This document shows positions 62,239-64,000 of a stretch of 64,000 nucleotides of DNA, one piece after another. The stretch is from Stenotrophomonas raiganjensis (SeqCode) (GTDB lineage: Bacteria > Pseudomonadota > Gammaproteobacteria > Xanthomonadales > Xanthomonadaceae): assembly GCF_030658505.1 (NCBI RefSeq), contig NZ_JAUTXR010000156.1, positions 24,661 through 88,660 on the forward strand, written 5' to 3'. The first letter of the stretch is position 1; each line of letters begins with the position of its first letter. The position numbers and the translations under genes are program-made. Under the pieces are notes generated by a model. That model worked only from the letters and a program-made list of their open reading frames with translations. It had not been told where the DNA came from and searched no databases.

Positions 62239-62406
62239 TGCGCGCGCCCTGCCACGGGGATCTGTGCCCAACCGACGCCATCGCGCAATCCGTGAACTCC
62301 GTCGACCCGATGGCTTTGCGTGCAACCACGCCACGCAAGCGAAAGCCCCGCCACTGCGCCACTTTCGCACGCTCCTCCCTACGCATCCGAATGTGATCTG
62401 CGTCCA

Positions 62407-62433
62407 TAAAGTCCGCGCAGGCCGCGCCGTTAT
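62407..62433 (+). promoter_or_regulatory. Sigma-28 promoter of the chemoreceptor gene
   Basis: TAAAGTCC, an 11-nt spacer and GCCGTTAT, about 109 nt before the ATG. The long leader is notable. Confidence 0.85.
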
Positions 62434-62542
62434 TCCGCAATGACGGCCGTCACCGAACCCCCACCGGGCACCACCGTTCGCTCTGCAACCACCCCCGGCC
62501 GACGCAACGACGTTGGCACCCTGCCCACCTGGAGCACCCTGC

Positions 62543-64000
62543 ATGAAGTGGTTCCAAGATCTGCCCATCGCCCGCAAGCTGGCCGTGGGGTTCACCCTCA
62601 CCACGCTGATGACCCTGGTCCTCGGCGCCTTCGCCCTGCTGCGCCTGAGCGAGGCCAACAAGCAGCTGGGCGAAATGGCCAGCAACGACATTCCTTCGGT
62701 CCAGCACCTGGGCGAAGCACGCTCGCAGCTGGGCGAATTCCGCACCTACGAACTGGCGCTGCTGAGCATGCTCGACCAGCCCGACAAGGTCGCCGACTAC
62801 AACAAGCGCATGGACGACACCGCCAAGGCCGTGCATGACGAGCTGGCCGCGTACTCGGCGCTGCCGGCGCTGGCCAAGGAGCGTGAACTGTATCGCGCGG
62901 CGAACGTGCAGCTGGAGCGCTACTTTGCCGCCAACAAGGCGATGCGCGAAGCCGTGGCAGCCGGTGATGGTGCCTTGGCGCAGCAGGTTTCCGATGAACA
63001 GTCGCGCCCGGCGCGGCGCGACCTGTTCGCCGCAATGAAGGCCCTGGGCACTCACATCGCCGGCCTCATGGACAGCAAGATCGCTGCTGCCAACGCCACC
63101 CACCGCACCAGCATGATCGCCATCGTCGGCTGCATCGTGCTGCTGTCGCTGGTGGCCGCGGCACTGGCCACGGTCATCTCGCGCGCCGTTACCGGCCCCC
63201 TCGGCAAGGCCGTGCATGCCATCCAGGCGGTTGCCCGTGGCGACCTCAGCGTCAGCACCCAAGCCACCAGCAAGGACGAAGCCGGCAAGATGCTGGCCGC
63301 CACCGCCGAGATGACGGCGATGCTGCGCCGCTTCAGCGAGCAGACCCAGCTCATGGCACAGATGCATGCGGGCCCGGACATCAGCCACCGCATTCCGGAA
63401 GACTTCCCCGGCGTCTACGGCCAGCTGGCCGGCGGCATCAACACCGTGATCTTCGAACACCTCGACGCGATCCGCGATGCCATCGACGTACTCAACCAGT
63501 ACGCCATCGGCAATCTCACCCCGGATGCGCGCCGCCTGCCCGGCAGCCGCGCGATCCTGCACGAATCGATGGACGCAGCCAAGGCCAGCCTGCTGGCGAT
63601 CAACTCGCAGATCCAGCACCTGGCCGCCGCCGCCGCCGCCGGCGACTTCAGCCAGCGCGGCGACGCACAGCGCTTCCAGCACGACTTCAAGCTGATGATC
63701 GAGCACCTGAATACCATGATGCAGGTAGCCGACGGCAACCTCGGCCAGCTCTCGCAGCTGCTGCAGTCGATCGCCGCTGGTGACCTGACCACGCGCATGG
63801 AAGGCCAGTTCAATGGTGTGTTCGCCCGCATGCGCGACGACGCCAATACCACGGTCACTCAGCTGACCCAGATCGTCGGCCAGATCCAGGCCAGCGCCTC
63901 CAGCATCACCCTGGCCGCCGGCGAGATCGCCTCGGGCAACAGCGACCTGTCGCGCCGTACCGAACAGCAGGCCGCCAACCTGGAGGAAACCGCCGCCTCG
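62543..64000 (+). CDS. Methyl-accepting chemotaxis protein, 3' end outside the window
   Basis: Membrane chemoreceptor, 486 residues visible. Transmembrane helices lie near residues 12-34 (LAVGFTLTTLMTLVLGAF) and 190-213 (MIAIVGCIVLLSLVAAALAT). The periplasmic domain between them looks like a four-helix bundle. A HAMP domain and a second HAMP-like stretch follow, leading into the signalling coiled coil (GEIASGNSDLSRRTEQQAAN, LEETAAS). The kinase-binding tip is beyond the right edge. It follows the second cheA and is preceded by a sigma-28 promoter. Confidence 0.93.
   Translation, partial: MKWFQDLPIARKLAVGFTLTTLMTLVLGAFALLRLSEANKQLGEMASNDIPSVQHLGEARSQLGEFRTYELALLSMLDQPDKVADYNKRMDDTAKAVHDELAAYSALPALAKERELYRAANVQLERYFAANKAMREAVAAGDGALAQQVSDEQSRPARRDLFAAMKALGTHIAGLMDSKIAAANATHRTSMIAIVGCIVLLSLVAAALATVISRAVTGPLGKAVHAIQAVARGDLSVSTQATSKDEAGKMLAATAEMTAMLRRFSEQTQLMAQMHAGPDISHRIPEDFPGVYGQLAGGINTVIFEHLDAIRDAIDVLNQYAIGNLTPDARRLPGSRAILHESMDAAKASLLAINSQIQHLAAAAAAGDFSQRGDAQRFQHDFKLMIEHLNTMMQVADGNLGQLSQLLQSIAAGDLTTRMEGQFNGVFARMRDDANTTVTQLTQIVGQIQASASSITLAAGEIASGNSDLSRRTEQQAANLEETAAS

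Larger units (their letters stand above)
62185..62542 (+). other. Intergenic region before the chemoreceptor gene
   Basis: 358 bp without a supported gene. It holds a terminator (62208-62238) just behind the second cheA and a sigma-28 promoter (62407-62433). The middle (about 62240-62400) shows no feature I recognise. An open frame beginning at 62440 is a shadow crossing the receptor gene in another frame. Confidence 0.7.

Noticed and set aside
62440..62838. Open frame overlapping the chemoreceptor start in another frame
   Set aside because: The receptor frame has a clear start, transmembrane helix and domain, and the other frame is a Pro/Arg/His-rich shadow.

Overview
The window is a GC-rich stretch of a gammaproteobacterial chromosome carrying almost the whole polar-flagellum and chemotaxis locus of a Xanthomonadaceae bacterium, most likely Stenotrophomonas (S. 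maltophilia group). The gene order (flgMN, flgA, cheV, flgB-L, flagellins, fliDS, rpoN2, fleQ, fliE-R, flhBAF-fleN-fliA, cheYZA, motCD, parCP) is that of xanthomonads. Intergenic GTAG-ended palindromes look like the SMAG repeats described in Stenotrophomonas. Strain and species cannot be fixed from the window alone.

Layout. 1-7.0 kb: four signalling genes (PAS-GGDEF fragment, NarX-type kinase, degenerate GGDEF-EAL-REC protein, PAS histidine kinase). 7.1-9.6 kb: flgN, flgM and flgA on the minus strand and cheV divergent from flgA. 9.7-20.3 kb: rod, hook, rings and hook-filament junction (flgB to flgL). 20.4-26.5 kb: two flagellins, cap, FliS, a FliT-position protein and a PilZ-like protein. 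26.6-30.9 kb: regulators (LuxR-type regulator, RpoN, a lone receiver, FleQ). 30.9-32.35 kb: a small accessory island with a broken immunity-type gene, a small secreted protein and repeats. 32.35-43.35 kb: basal body, switch and export genes fliE to fliR. 43.5-45.6 kb: an MHYT-GGDEF-EAL protein. 45.8-52.4 kb: flhB, flhA, flhF, fleN, fliA. 52.4-59.2 kb: cheY, cheZ, cheA, motC, motD, parC, parP. 59.2-64 kb: a second signalling operon (STAS, CheY, CheA) and the start of a chemoreceptor gene.

Regulation can be read from the DNA. Six sigma-54 sites (-24 GG, -12 TTGCA) precede flgA, flgB, flgF, fliE, fliL and flhB, matching the resident RpoN and FleQ. Eight sigma-28 sites precede flgM, cheV, fliC2, fliD, fliS, motC, the STAS gene and the chemoreceptor gene, matching the resident FliA and FlgM. 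The sigma-28 sites fall into two subclasses in which the -35 and -10 variants are fully coupled. Two of them (cheV, motC) lie so close to the ATG that leaderless mRNAs are predicted.

The core machinery is ordinary. The points worth a second look are the promoter subclasses, the leaderless geometry, a structured element of about 184 nt before the STAS operon, repeat-bearing linkers in CheA and ParP, a degenerate EAL protein, and the fossil immunity gene. I found no clearly new multi-gene system, CRISPR array, transposase, tRNA or rRNA.
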